A program made the position numbers and the translations under genes. A stretch of DNA of 44,147 nucleotides from SFLA01 sp045595165. Its GTDB lineage: Bacteria; Bacillota; Clostridia; Oscillospirales; CAG-382. The notes under the pieces were generated by a model. It was not told the origin of the DNA. It saw only the letters and a program-made list of their open reading frames with translations, and did not search any database. The stretch covers positions 1-44,147 of the forward strand of contig JAZNZY010000034.1 in assembly GCA_045595165.1 (NCBI GenBank). The letters are read 5' to 3'. Positions 22,221 through 30,766 of this stretch are shown in pieces (the stretch's first letter is position 1; each line of letters begins with the position of its first letter).

Positions 22221-23012
22221 TCATCCCATCAAAAGTCCCACATACCAATTCAGGATATGCTCGCCTGCCAGCATAGCAACGAGAATTCCGCCCACGATAA
22301 AAGGCCCGAAGGGGTATTCGGTGGTCCTGTCCCGCTTTTTGACACGGTTGAGGATCACCATCACAATACTGCCCGCCACGGAGCCGATAAGAATAGCCAA
22401 AATAAGCTTTTGCCAGCCCAAAAGCAGACCTGCGGCGGCGACAAGCTTTACGTCGCCGAAGCCCACGCCTTCCCGTTTGAGAAGGGCGATAGCTCCGAAA
22501 TACAGCAATACGAACACACCGCCACCCGCCAACGCACCGATAATATGGTCAATGGGACGGGTGTATGAATCACAAAACATAGCGATGGCGCCTGCGGCGG
22601 CAACCATCACGACGAAGCGGTTGTAGATAAGCATATGCTCCAGATCTATGTAGAAAACACAGATGAGCACAGAGCAGACTACTGCGGAAATAACCGCATA
22701 TATCGGTTCTTTTTGCCAAAACAACGCCACGGACAGCAGCCACAGCACCATATTTGCCAACTCCACCACGGTATACCGCACGGAGATAGGCGCGCGGCAC
22801 TTACGGCATTTTCCGCCCAGTATAAGCCGGGACAGCACGGGAATGTTATCGTACCACTTCAGGCTGTAATTGCAAGCAGTACAATGAGAGCCGGGATGAG
22901 CAAGGCTCATTCCTTCGGGCAGGCGGTAAATAACAACGTTTAAAAAACTACCCACACACAAGCCCAGAAGTCCGGAAAGAATATAGACGCAAACAAGGAT
23001 ATAAAAATCCAT
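22221..23012 (-). CDS. pilD: Prepilin peptidase (A24 family)
   Basis: 263 residues, with several membrane spans. The N-terminal part has the GSFLNVVIYRLP motif and two CxxC pairs (C44/C47 and C69/C72) for zinc and methyltransferase function. The catalytic aspartates are D123 (YIDLEHMLI) and D187 in the GFGDVKL motif. It cleaves and N-methylates the prepilins encoded upstream in the same operon. The residues after the first Asp read LIYNRF in place of the more common IPN, a small departure. CAGGAG lies 6 nt before the ATG. Confidence 0.96.
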   Translation of the reverse strand: MDFYILVCVYILSGLLGLCVGSFLNVVIYRLPEGMSLAHPGSHCTACNYSLKWYDNIPVLSRLILGGKCRKCRAPISVRYTVVELANMVLWLLSVALFWQKEPIYAVISAVVCSVLICVFYIDLEHMLIYNRFVVMVAAAGAIAMFCDSYTRPIDHIIGALAGGGVFVLLYFGAIALLKREGVGFGDVKLVAAAGLLLGWQKLILAILIGSVAGSIVMVILNRVKKRDRTTEYPFGPFIVGGILVAMLAGEHILNWYVGLLMG

Positions 23013-23032
23013 TAATATCTCCTGTAAATTGA

Positions 23033-24244
23033 TCAGAACGTATTTGCTCCGTTAAAGCGGTTAAGGAAGAAAGCACCGTATAATTCAAGGTTTTCCGCCA
23101 AAACGGGATCTGTTCCTTCCGTAAGAAGGGGCGCAAAGATAACGCCGTGCTCATCCTTTGATTTATTGACCGCTTCAAGCACGCCTCTGTATGCATCGGG
23201 CATATTTACATAGACGGTATCTGTTTTTGCAAGGGAAACTATTTCGCTGTTGCCCGCAATAAGCTCCAGCGCCCATTTAACGAAGATACGGAAATTTTCG
23301 TAAACGTACTCGTCTTTGGATTGAGGCGTGGGACGAAGCATAAACTTAGGCAGCTTTCTGCCTGCCCTGCCCAATTCATCCGCAGAGTTATACACCGAGT
23401 CGCTCTGTTGAGAAGAATTTCCGTCTACGGTTAGCTGTTTTGCGAGGGCACGTTCCTTTGCGTTAAGCACCAAAAGCCTACCTGCGCGGTAGTCAAACAA
23501 AGTATCCTCTGCCGCCACACGGGATTCATATAACATTCCGTAACCGAAGGGAAGATCGTAATAACCCATAGTGCATCCACGAACGACGAATGCAAATCGG
23601 GAGTAGTTTTCTTTTATATCCAGCAAAAGGAAGCTTCCGTTGCGTATCTTTCCGTTTAAAGCCATAGCGCCGTTTACCATAGCGTTTGAAGCGAAGGTAA
23701 CTTCGCCCACCGCTACGCCGTTTTCGGAAAAGACTCTGCGCACCTCGCCAAGCAGATCACGGCGGATACCCACAAGACCGTAGGTTGCCGTCTGCTTCGT
23801 CTGTCTTATTGCGAACGTTTTAAGGTTAAGATCGCCCGTGTTGCCGTATATATTTTCGATAGCAAGGTTCAAAGAGTTCTGCATAGCCTTGCGGTGGATA
23901 ACGGGTACGCTGACCATATCCAGCAAAAACAGTTGATCCGGCAGGACAAGAGATGCTTTCTGCAGGTCCGCGCCCGATGTTTTCGTTTGCTGTTTAAGTA
24001 CACCTGCAAGGTCATTATAAAATTCCTGATCAAAAGTGCGGGGAGTGTAATCGGAAGAAACCGTGGAAAGTACTTTTCCTTCTTGGGATATAAAGCCGAA
24101 CTTTACGGTTTCGGAAAGGGAATCTAAAGAAACGACCGCTCCCCGAGTATTATTTTTATTTCCGCGAATATTTTCGAACATCTGGCTAATCTCGCTTCCG
24201 TTTAGGTTGATTTTTAAATAATCGGTTATCAGTTGTATTTCCAC
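23033..24244 (-). CDS. PilM-like pilus assembly protein (actin-like ATPase fold)
   Basis: 403 residues. The N-terminus (LITDYLKINL) and the phosphate-loop-like LLLDIKENYSRFAFV suggest the actin-like PilM fold, and the central LVGIRRDLLGEVRRVFSENG stretch is typical of PilM. PilM normally binds PilN in the cytosol, yet no pilN or pilO gene is seen, so its partner may be the small membrane protein encoded just before it. The start is GTG at 24244 and overlaps that gene by 16 bp, which suggests coupled translation. Confidence 0.72.
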   Translation of the reverse strand: MEIQLITDYLKINLNGSEISQMFENIRGNKNNTRGAVVSLDSLSETVKFGFISQEGKVLSTVSSDYTPRTFDQEFYNDLAGVLKQQTKTSGADLQKASLVLPDQLFLLDMVSVPVIHRKAMQNSLNLAIENIYGNTGDLNLKTFAIRQTKQTATYGLVGIRRDLLGEVRRVFSENGVAVGEVTFASNAMVNGAMALNGKIRNGSFLLLDIKENYSRFAFVVRGCTMGYYDLPFGYGMLYESRVAAEDTLFDYRAGRLLVLNAKERALAKQLTVDGNSSQQSDSVYNSADELGRAGRKLPKFMLRPTPQSKDEYVYENFRIFVKWALELIAGNSEIVSLAKTDTVYVNMPDAYRGVLEAVNKSKDEHGVIFAPLLTEGTDPVLAENLELYGAFFLNRFNGANTF

Positions 24245-24549
24245 TCCGTAATTATGCCGCCGCTGTGAGAAACGGTAAGCGTATTTCCGTTTTCGTCCTC
24301 TACGGTGAATTCCAAGTCATCGGGATTTGCGGCAATATATTCTTCTGCCATTCGGTCAAGGGCAATGCGGGTGGTAAGCGCAAGCTCTTTTTGCCGAATA
24401 TTCCCCTTGCCTATGAGAGCGGAAGTAACCAAAAGGGTACTGCAGGCAAAGACCACCAACAGCACCAACAAAGCAAGCTCCATTCCAAGACCCTTGCGGT
24501 CCGAAGCCTTGCGCTTTAAGTATTTGAAATTAATTCTTGCGTGTTTCAT
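24229..24549 (-). CDS. Small single-pass membrane protein of the pilus operon
   Basis: About 106 residues from ATG 24549 (an ATG at 24564 is also possible). A basic N-terminus (KYLKRKASDRKG) leads into one transmembrane segment (MELALLVLLVVFACSTLLVTSALI), then a short extracytoplasmic domain. It looks like a pseudopilin-like protein with glycine before the hydrophobic helix (RKG|LGMEL), with Glu at +4 rather than the usual +5 after the glycine. It could be a minor pseudopilin or a PilN-like membrane partner of PilM. It overlaps the preceding gene by 20 bp. Confidence 0.6.
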   Translation of the reverse strand: MKHARINFKYLKRKASDRKGLGMELALLVLLVVFACSTLLVTSALIGKGNIRQKELALTTRIALDRMAEEYIAANPDDLEFTVEDENGNTLTVSHSGGIITEWKYN

Positions 24550-24928
24550 ATATCTCTTCGTCATTGTAATATACGACGTAATTTTCTGTTTCGGTTTCTC
24601 CACCCGCAATAACGGCGACCTTTACGGTTTCGTCGCCCACGGACAGAGTAAAAACATTCTCCTCGCCATTTTCGGGGATATCAAAACCCGCCTTGGCAAG
24701 AGCTTGTTTAAGCGTATCCGCATCACCGGCAAAGCGGATACATTCCACAGCCGTTTCGCATCCTTCAAGGGCGGCGGATTTGGTAATATATTTTGCATCT
24801 GCCTTTACAGAGGCGGCAAGCACGCTTATGGCAGCGCCGGTAATGAGCACTACCACCGCCATAGCGACCACGACCTCTGTAACGGAAACACCTTTTCTGC
24901 TTTGTAAAAACTTTATGAATTTCTGCAT
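24530..24928 (-). CDS. Type IV pseudopilin (minor pilin)
   Basis: 132 residues. The class III signal peptide is clear: basic leader ending SRKG, cleavage after G13, then VSVTE with Glu at +5 and a long hydrophobic helix. The remainder is a small extracellular domain with Cys residues in GCETAVECI. It begins within the stop codon of the preceding pseudopilin gene (TAATG), so translation is coupled. Expected to be processed by PilD and to join the pilus tip or base complex. Confidence 0.85.
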   Translation of the reverse strand: MQKFIKFLQSRKGVSVTEVVVAMAVVVLITGAAISVLAASVKADAKYITKSAALEGCETAVECIRFAGDADTLKQALAKAGFDIPENGEENVFTLSVGDETVKVAVIAGGETETENYVVYYNDEEIYETRKN

Positions 24929-25431
24929 TATCCACCTACCGTTTCACCCACACGGGGATTTACGCAAAAGGTGCAGGATAATTCTTCGCCAACGTAATCG
25001 TTTTCACTCGTTACGGTGCAAAACAGCAAAAAATCATTGCCGTTTGTCATAAGGTCAAATTCAATTTCGGTTACGGTTTCTGTGTACAGACTTATCTCTC
25101 CGTTATCGGGAAGAGCGGCGATAACGTGTTCGGAGGTAAACCGCAGAGTATATTTCTCTTCCCCTGCCGTTGCGATGAGAAGACCTGAATCTTCCTCATC
25201 AACGAAAAACACAGCGCCTTGGGATACAAGAATATCCACCCAAGATTCTAAAACGCTTTCTGTCTTTTGCCTGTCCTGTAAGACGGCATCGTTGGCGGCG
25301 TTTGCTTGTGTGCGCTGTGTCATAAGCTGTGCAAAGGAGACCGCCATAACGATCATAACGGACACGAGTGCAACAGCGACCATAATTTCCGCAAGGGTGG
25401 CTCCGCGGCGGTCTTTGAATCTCTTTACCAT
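24928..25431 (-). CDS. Type IV pseudopilin (minor pilin)
   Basis: 167 residues. The leader ends DRRG, cleavage after G10, followed by ATLAE with Glu at +5 and the hydrophobic helix IMVAVALVSVMIVMAVSFA. The globular part carries FCTV and SCTFCV, possibly a disulfide. AAAGGAG lies 9 nt before the ATG. It follows the major pilin gene after a hairpin that may lower its expression relative to the pilin. Confidence 0.87.
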   Translation of the reverse strand: MVKRFKDRRGATLAEIMVAVALVSVMIVMAVSFAQLMTQRTQANAANDAVLQDRQKTESVLESWVDILVSQGAVFFVDEEDSGLLIATAGEEKYTLRFTSEHVIAALPDNGEISLYTETVTEIEFDLMTNGNDFLLFCTVTSENDYVGEELSCTFCVNPRVGETVGG

Positions 25432-25474
25432 ACAGCAGTACTCCTTTCATATTGATTTTAAAGGGGGTTTAATT

Positions 25475-25514
25475 AAGAAACACCACAACACCAGATGGGT
25501 GCGTGGTGTTTCTT
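25475..25514 (-). terminator. Hairpin between the major pilin and the rest of the operon
   Basis: A perfect 12-bp inverted repeat (AAGAAACACCAC / GTGGTGTTTCTT) with a 16-nt loop, starting about 23 bp after the pilin stop. The T-run on the minus strand is interrupted (TTTCTTAATT), so it is likely a partial terminator or an mRNA stabiliser that lets the pilin be made in excess. Confidence 0.65.
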
Positions 25515-25537
25515 TGATTTTTAACTTAAGTAATGGA

Positions 25538-25930
25538 TTAAGCGGTGGGCTCTTCGTCGGTACTGGTCTCTTCGCCGGTTGCGGTGTTAGCTTCCCACAC
25601 ATTGCTGTCGCCATCCCAATAGCCTGTGCCGGCAGAAGGAGCAGTCTGTTCAGTAACGATACCGTCTGTGGTTACAGGTACGCCGTTATCAATTGCGTAG
25701 TAGTTATCGCCAAGCTTGACAATAATATCTTCTTTAATAGCGGCTGCGTCAACGGTAACAGTATACTCGGTATACTCATTTTCGAGCTGCTGAAGAAGCT
25801 TGGTATTGTTTGCCTTTTCGATAAGATTACCGAAGGTAGGAATAAGCACCGCCGCGAGGATCGCGATAACAGCAATTACGATTACGAGCTCAACGATAGT
25901 AAAGCCTTTGCGGTTGTTTTTGTTGTTCAT
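25538..25930 (-). CDS. Major type IV pilin
   Basis: 130 residues. The leader MNNKNNRKG ends with Gly9, then FTIVE with Glu at +5 and the typical pilin helix (LVIVIAVIAILAAVLIPTF). The C-terminal domain is short, acidic and rich in Thr and Glu, with a single YWDG loop and no Cys. AAAGGAG lies 9-10 nt before the ATG, and a strong promoter is at 26032-26060. It is the first gene of the operon running to 18882, so it is the likely main subunit. Confidence 0.9.
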   Translation of the reverse strand: MNNKNNRKGFTIVELVIVIAVIAILAAVLIPTFGNLIEKANNTKLLQQLENEYTEYTVTVDAAAIKEDIIVKLGDNYYAIDNGVPVTTDGIVTEQTAPSAGTGYWDGDSNVWEANTATGEETSTDEEPTA

Positions 25931-26031
25931 TAAACACTTTCTCCTTTTAAACTCGGGTAGATGCGCCCGTTTATTTGGAAATGCCGTAAGAATTTACCCT
26001 CTCCGTCAGAAAGGTAAAATATTACAAAAAT

Positions 26032-26060
26032 ATATTAACACAACCTTAAACGAGTTTCAA
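26032..26060 (-). promoter_or_regulatory. Promoter of the pilus operon
   Basis: TTGAAA (26055-26060), 17 bp, TAATAT (26032-26037), giving a 5' leader of roughly 95 nt before the pilin start. Confidence 0.75.
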
Positions 26061-26235
26061 CACAAAATGTCGAATTTTTTTACTTTTTGCGGTAAAAAAC
26101 ACATAAAAAACAAAAGTTAATTAATTTTGTAACTAAAAAGACTCGTTTTATAATTGTTTTCACGTTATCAAAGAGCGGCGTAAGTTCTTTACAAGTAAAA
26201 CGGACCTCAGCATCTCCCGCCGCTTGCGCTGTGCA

Positions 26236-26264
26236 TTGACAACATAAAAAAACTATGGTAAACT
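26236..26264 (+). promoter_or_regulatory. Promoter of the DHHW lipoprotein gene
   Basis: TTGACA (26236-26241), 17 bp, TAAACT (26259-26264), about 38 bp before the start codon. Confidence 0.7.
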
Positions 26265-26301
26265 GTCGGTACTCAAATCCTTGAATGTGAGGAGTAAAAA
26301 T

Positions 26302-27597
26302 ATGAAAAAGTGCTTGTTGTTTTTATTTTTATCAATATTTACTTTTGCGGTGCTTTTCGGATGCGTTCAAAATTCGGCAAACGAAATATCCGATGCTTCC
26401 GTCAGCAAAAATGAAAGCGCCGTTCCGGAAAACAGCATAACAACAGACGAAAGTGATGAAAGCAATATGCAAACCGAAAGCAGCTTTTTTGAAGCAAGCA
26501 CGGAAAACAGCGAAAATTCAAATGAAATAAGCGAAGAATCCGTAACGGAAATTTCCCAAACCGTTTCCCAAGCAGAGCCCGAGCAATCAAAGCCGGATGA
26601 AACCTCAAAACCCGTAGAAGTATCGGAGCCTGAAGAAATTTCGGAGCCTGAAGAAATTTCGGAGCCCGAGGAATCTTCTGTGCCCGAGGAGATATATACC
26701 GACGCAGGAGATGCGGAGTTTATTGCTTCCGGCTATCTGCTGTATGACGGCGCGGCATATTCTCAAGCATATTTTAACAAGCGAGTTTCCCAAAGATATG
26801 CGGATGCATACGTAAAATACACCGAAATTTTCCCCGACGTACGTATTTCGGTAATCAACCATCCCGCAAATTCCATAAATATCAAAAACCCGTATGTGCA
26901 GGCGATGCTTAATGACCAAGGCAAGGTGCTGGACGATATGGCATCCGTTATGTACGGTGACGTGAACTATATCAACCTTAGAAGCACCTTCGAAAAGCAC
27001 AGAGGAGAATATCTGTTTTTCAAGAGCGATTTCCACTGGACACAGTTGGGCGCATATTATACTTACTGCGAATACGCAAAATCCATCGGACTTACTCCTA
27101 CTCCCCTTTCCGCCTTTGAGGACCGTATACTTACTACCGAATTTATCGGCCTTACCAACATCTATGCCCAGGATGAGCGCGTAAATACGTTCTATGACAC
27201 CTTGCACGCGTATATGCCCCGCAAGGAACACACTTATACGGTTTATTACGATGCCGAGAAAAACATAAAAGGACAGTACGATACCTGCGTGCATACGTAT
27301 ATAGAAACCTATTCCTGCTTCCTTATCGGTGACCAGCCTTATGCAGAGATAGTCGTTCCCGAAAATGACCAAAGCAAAGTGGTTCTCGTTATCAAGGAAT
27401 CTTCGGGTAACGGATTCGTTCCCTTCCTTATCGAGCATTACGGAAAGATAATCGTTATCGATCCCAGACATATCGATATCGACATCCGACCTCTGGTAAA
27501 AAATGAAGGCGTTGACGATATCATTCTCTTTGCCACCGCATCCACCTCCAACAGCGACGCGTATTGCAACTATTATTTAAAGCTTATCGGACAATAG
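26302..27597 (+). CDS. DHHW/AlgX-like SGNH-fold lipoprotein
   Basis: 431 residues. A lipoprotein signal ends in LFGC (lipidated Cys21). Residues about 30-140 are a low-complexity stalk rich in Ser, Glu and Pro, with tandem EEISEP repeats. The folded domain carries D243-F-H245-W246 in a SDFHWTQLGAY context, the hallmark of DHHW proteins and of the AlgJ/AlgX acetyltransferase-like group. The end of the protein has SSGNGFVPFLIEHYG and IIVIDPRHID, like the Ser-containing and later blocks of that fold. Such proteins act on exported polysaccharides, often with a membrane O-acyltransferase, but none is adjacent. GAGGAG sets ATG 26302 as the start. Confidence 0.8.
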   Translation: MKKCLLFLFLSIFTFAVLFGCVQNSANEISDASVSKNESAVPENSITTDESDESNMQTESSFFEASTENSENSNEISEESVTEISQTVSQAEPEQSKPDETSKPVEVSEPEEISEPEEISEPEESSVPEEIYTDAGDAEFIASGYLLYDGAAYSQAYFNKRVSQRYADAYVKYTEIFPDVRISVINHPANSINIKNPYVQAMLNDQGKVLDDMASVMYGDVNYINLRSTFEKHRGEYLFFKSDFHWTQLGAYYTYCEYAKSIGLTPTPLSAFEDRILTTEFIGLTNIYAQDERVNTFYDTLHAYMPRKEHTYTVYYDAEKNIKGQYDTCVHTYIETYSCFLIGDQPYAEIVVPENDQSKVVLVIKESSGNGFVPFLIEHYGKIIVIDPRHIDIDIRPLVKNEGVDDIILFATASTSNSDAYCNYYLKLIGQ

Positions 27598-27608
27598 CTC
27601 ATTTTAAA

Positions 27609-27642
27609 AACTCCGCCGAGGTTCCTCGGCGGAGTTATTTTT
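27609..27642 (+). terminator. Terminator of the DHHW lipoprotein gene
   Basis: AACTCCGCCGAGG pairs perfectly with CCTCGGCGGAGTT around TT, followed by ATTTTT. Confidence 0.9.
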
Positions 27643-27757
27643 GAACGTAAAATCCAAGCATACATTGAGTTTGTAACAAGTAATTGATAATTGTTTTTGT
27701 GAAAATATCTGTTATAATAAAGCCACACCGGTGATAACAACTTTTGGAGGTGCTTTT

Positions 27758-28924
27758 ATGCAGCTTAATTTAGGACAAAAAATACGTGAACTTCGCAAGC
27801 GCGACGGTCGTACACAAGAAAACCTTGCCGAAGCGTTGGGAGTAACATCCCAAGCTATCTCACGCTGGGAATCAAACGGCGGGTACCCCGATATGGAAAT
27901 GCTGCCCGCTATTGCAAATTATTTTCACGTTTCCATTGACGAATTATTCGGATACAATTCCGACAGAGAAGAAAAGATAAAAAGCATTTTGGATAAAGCC
28001 GATAAGGTTATGGAAAACCAAGGTGTTACCTGTTATCAAGGAAGTCTATCACCGGAAGTGGAAGAATGCATAGAGATGTTGCGTATCGCCGCTGACGAAT
28101 TTCCCAACGAATCGAGAATACTTCTGCGGCTTGCACATTTACTGCACGGATGGGGATTTAACAAATATGGCTTGAAATCTGACCATGACAACGAAACCGG
28201 TATTGAACGCTTCGATATAGGATATCATTCACAAAATCCATACTGGCAAGAGGCGATTACCACATTCGAAAAGCTTTTAAAATCAAACCCTTCTCACGAA
28301 GACCGAGAATTGGCAATTCGAGAATTGGCTCTTTTATATTACAGAATGGGCAAATACAAGGAAGCAAAGGAGTTGGCAGAAGCGCAGAATTCCATTATCA
28401 TATGCAAGGAAATGCTTTTGCCCACGGCAGCTGCGGGTGAAGAAATGATGCGTTATCAAGGGGAGCGAATAATGACGCTTCTAATGGAGCTTCGATTTGC
28501 TATATCCGATGCTGTTGCATCAAAAGCAGAGCTCAATTCTTCGGAATATAAACAGAAAATCAAATTGGCGTTACTCAATATGTATGAAACGATATTCGAA
28601 GACGGCAGATGCGGTGCTTATCATCAGGCAATCGGTAATATTTATATGCATTTGGCGGATTTCGAATCTCACATCGGAGGAGATTTCGAAAAGGCGCTTG
28701 AATATTTCGACAAAGGCTTCGAACATTTCAAAGAATACGAGCGAATTAATTCGGAAGGCGGTTATTCCTACTCCGCGCCTTTGGTATCTTATTTAAAACC
28801 CGTTGAAAAAGGCGATCTGCGCTCTCTCGGAGAAAACTTTTGGCAGAAAGAGGTTAAACACATGCCCGAAGATTTCAAAAACGAATTACGGAAGAACAAA
28901 AAATACGCGATATGCTTTGAGTAG
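27758..28924 (+). CDS. XRE-family regulator with TPR-like C-terminal region
   Basis: 388 residues. Residues 1-66 are an HTH_3 domain (IRELRKRDGRTQENLAEAL, VTSQAISRWESN, MLPAIANYFHVSIDELFG). The remainder is helical with TPR-like pairs (for example RELALLYYRMGKYKEAKELAE and ALEYFDKGFEHFKEY). This layout is common in Clostridia for regulators that may respond to peptides or stress; the target is unknown. GGAGG lies 7 nt before ATG 27758. A probable promoter is TTGTTT, 16 bp, TATAAT just before it. It ends in a terminator plus a REP-like palindrome. Confidence 0.87.
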   Translation: MQLNLGQKIRELRKRDGRTQENLAEALGVTSQAISRWESNGGYPDMEMLPAIANYFHVSIDELFGYNSDREEKIKSILDKADKVMENQGVTCYQGSLSPEVEECIEMLRIAADEFPNESRILLRLAHLLHGWGFNKYGLKSDHDNETGIERFDIGYHSQNPYWQEAITTFEKLLKSNPSHEDRELAIRELALLYYRMGKYKEAKELAEAQNSIIICKEMLLPTAAAGEEMMRYQGERIMTLLMELRFAISDAVASKAELNSSEYKQKIKLALLNMYETIFEDGRCGAYHQAIGNIYMHLADFESHIGGDFEKALEYFDKGFEHFKEYERINSEGGYSYSAPLVSYLKPVEKGDLRSLGENFWQKEVKHMPEDFKNELRKNKKYAICFE

Positions 28925-28930
28925 TATACA

Positions 28931-28965
28931 AACACCCCGAGAAATTACTTCTCGGGGTGTTTTTG
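28931..28965 (+). terminator. Terminator of the XRE/TPR regulator gene
   Basis: AACACCCCGAGAA pairs with TTCTCGGGGTGTT around a 5-nt loop, followed by TTTTG. Confidence 0.9.
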
Positions 28966-28970
28966 TTGTC

Positions 28971-29004
28971 GGGGTCCCCGAGAAGCCGCAAGGCTTCTTG
29001 GGGT
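28971..29004. repeat. REP-like palindrome 5
   Basis: CCCCGAGAAGCC pairs with GGCTTCTTGGGG around a GCAA loop; member of the family at 3407, 15393 and 41595. Confidence 0.75.
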
Positions 29005-29021
29005 GATTTATTTATAAAATT

Positions 29022-30680
29022 TTACGCCTGTTCGAGTGCAAGGGTTACGGTAGTGGTATCGCAAACCTCGGAAGGACCAAAGTACTGGATAGCGCCGGGA
29101 TATACGAAGCAGGTATCCTTGGACCATTCTTCTCTGTTTTCGGCGAAGAATTTGAAAGGAGCGCCCTCAAGCTCAACGAGAGCCTTACGGATAACGGGCT
29201 TATCTGCGCCGTGTCTTCTCTCGATATTCATCATCTTGGTGATGGGCATACCGCCTGCAACCCATTCCTCTGCGGGACGGCTGAGGTTGGAAACCTTGGA
29301 AAGATAACCGGTATAGCCGTACTGGATAAGCATAAATGCGTTGTAGCCGAGAGAATAGCAGTAGTCTGCGTCGAAGTTAGAGGGGAATGCGCAACGGCCT
29401 TCGTAGCCCAAGAAGTGGTGAAGTGCGGAGAACTTGCCGTTATAAGTGCCTGCAGCCTTACGAGCCTTAAGGTTGTCTGCTACAAGTGCGGAGAACAGCT
29501 TTTCGGATTCGATAAGAGAAACCTGAACGTTACCGTGAGGATCGCGCTCAAGGAAGAGCTGTTGCTGAATGGAAGTAGGAAGAATTGCGAAAACAGCCAT
29601 GGATTCCTTGGTAAGACCGTTTTCGATAAACGCATACTTTGCTTCCCAGGTGGGAAGAGCGTTAAACGCTTCGGTCTTTTCGCCTGCGAGAAGCTCGTTG
29701 ATCTCTGCTATAAGAACGGAGAATTCGGGAACGAATTCAACGATACCTTCGGGAATGATAGCAACACCGAAGTTCCAGCCCTTGGAAGCGCGGTACGCAA
29801 CGGAATCTGCGATATAATCTGCGATCTGAGCCATAGACATCTTCTTTGCGGCAACTTCTTCACCTACAAGGCAGATGTTGGGACGGGTCTGAAGAGCGCA
29901 CTCAAGAGCTACGTGGGAAGCGGAACGTCCCATAACCTTTACGAAGTGCCAATATTTCTTTGCGGAGTTAGCGTCACGCTCGATATTACCGATAATTTCG
30001 GAATAGGTCTTGGTAGCGGTATCAAAGCCGAAGGAACATTCGATATCCTCGTTCTTAAGGTCGCCGTCGATAGTCTTGGGGCATCCGATAACCTGAATAC
30101 CGGTGTTGTGGGACGCAAAGTATTCTGCCAGAACAGCCGCGTTGGTGTTGGAATCGTCACCGCCGATAATAACTACTGCGTTAACGCCATGCTTTTTGCA
30201 AACTTCTGCAACAACTGCGAACTGCTCTTCGGTTTCAAGCTTGGTTCTGCCGGAGCCGATAATATCGAAACCGCCGGTGTTGCGGTACTGATTGATATAT
30301 TCATCATCAAAGATAACGTAGCTGTCTTCAAGCAGACCGCTGGGGCCGCCCTTGAAGCCGTAAAGAACGTTTTCTTTGTTGGTAGCCTTCAAAGCATCGT
30401 AAAGACCGCAGATAACGTTGTGTCCGCCGGGAGCCTGTCCGCCGGAAAGGATAACGCCGACAACCTGCTTTTTGGATTCGGAGGTGTTTACGCCCTTTTC
30501 AAAGGTGATCTCGTTTTTGCCGTAGGTGTTGGGGAACAGAGCCTTTATTTTTTCCTGATCCGCAACGCTTTCGGTAGCGCCGCCGTTTTTAACGCAGATT
30601 TCGGAAATACCGTTTCTGAGCATACCGGGGAGCTTGGGGTTGTACTGATATCTTACAGTCTGAAGAGGGGAAAGTTTCAT
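29022..30680 (-). CDS. pfp: Pyrophosphate-dependent 6-phosphofructokinase (long type)
   Basis: 552 residues, the length of the long PPi-type enzymes found in plants, spirochaetes and some Clostridia. The GGDDS motif (173-177) and PKTIDGDL (201-208), with Asp and Lys at the positions that are Gly in ATP-type enzymes, mark it as using pyrophosphate. MGRSASHVALECAL is the usual sugar-binding block. It makes fructose-1,6-bisphosphate reversibly in the cytosol. AAGGAG lies 9 nt before the ATG, with TATAAT at about 60 bp upstream. In the same window is a membrane pyrophosphatase, which also uses PPi. Confidence 0.96.
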   Translation of the reverse strand: MKLSPLQTVRYQYNPKLPGMLRNGISEICVKNGGATESVADQEKIKALFPNTYGKNEITFEKGVNTSESKKQVVGVILSGGQAPGGHNVICGLYDALKATNKENVLYGFKGGPSGLLEDSYVIFDDEYINQYRNTGGFDIIGSGRTKLETEEQFAVVAEVCKKHGVNAVVIIGGDDSNTNAAVLAEYFASHNTGIQVIGCPKTIDGDLKNEDIECSFGFDTATKTYSEIIGNIERDANSAKKYWHFVKVMGRSASHVALECALQTRPNICLVGEEVAAKKMSMAQIADYIADSVAYRASKGWNFGVAIIPEGIVEFVPEFSVLIAEINELLAGEKTEAFNALPTWEAKYAFIENGLTKESMAVFAILPTSIQQQLFLERDPHGNVQVSLIESEKLFSALVADNLKARKAAGTYNGKFSALHHFLGYEGRCAFPSNFDADYCYSLGYNAFMLIQYGYTGYLSKVSNLSRPAEEWVAGGMPITKMMNIERRHGADKPVIRKALVELEGAPFKFFAENREEWSKDTCFVYPGAIQYFGPSEVCDTTTVTLALEQA

Positions 30681-30766
30681 TTAATTGATACTCCTTGCGT
30701 TTTATTTTTTCAACATCCAAATTATTATAACTCATTGTGTAAAAAAAGTAAATAGTTTTTTCGGTT

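Larger units (their letters stand above)
25931..26301. other. Intergenic region between divergent pilin and lipoprotein genes
   Basis: About 370 bp, AT-rich. It holds the pilin promoter and a roughly 100-nt pilin leader to the left, and the lipoprotein promoter at 26236-26264. The middle (26100-26230) has no feature I can support. Confidence 0.7.

Noticed and set aside
29211..30755. Open plus-strand frame of about 514 codons
   Set aside because: Antisense shadow of the PPi-phosphofructokinase gene; no ribosome site or recognisable domain.
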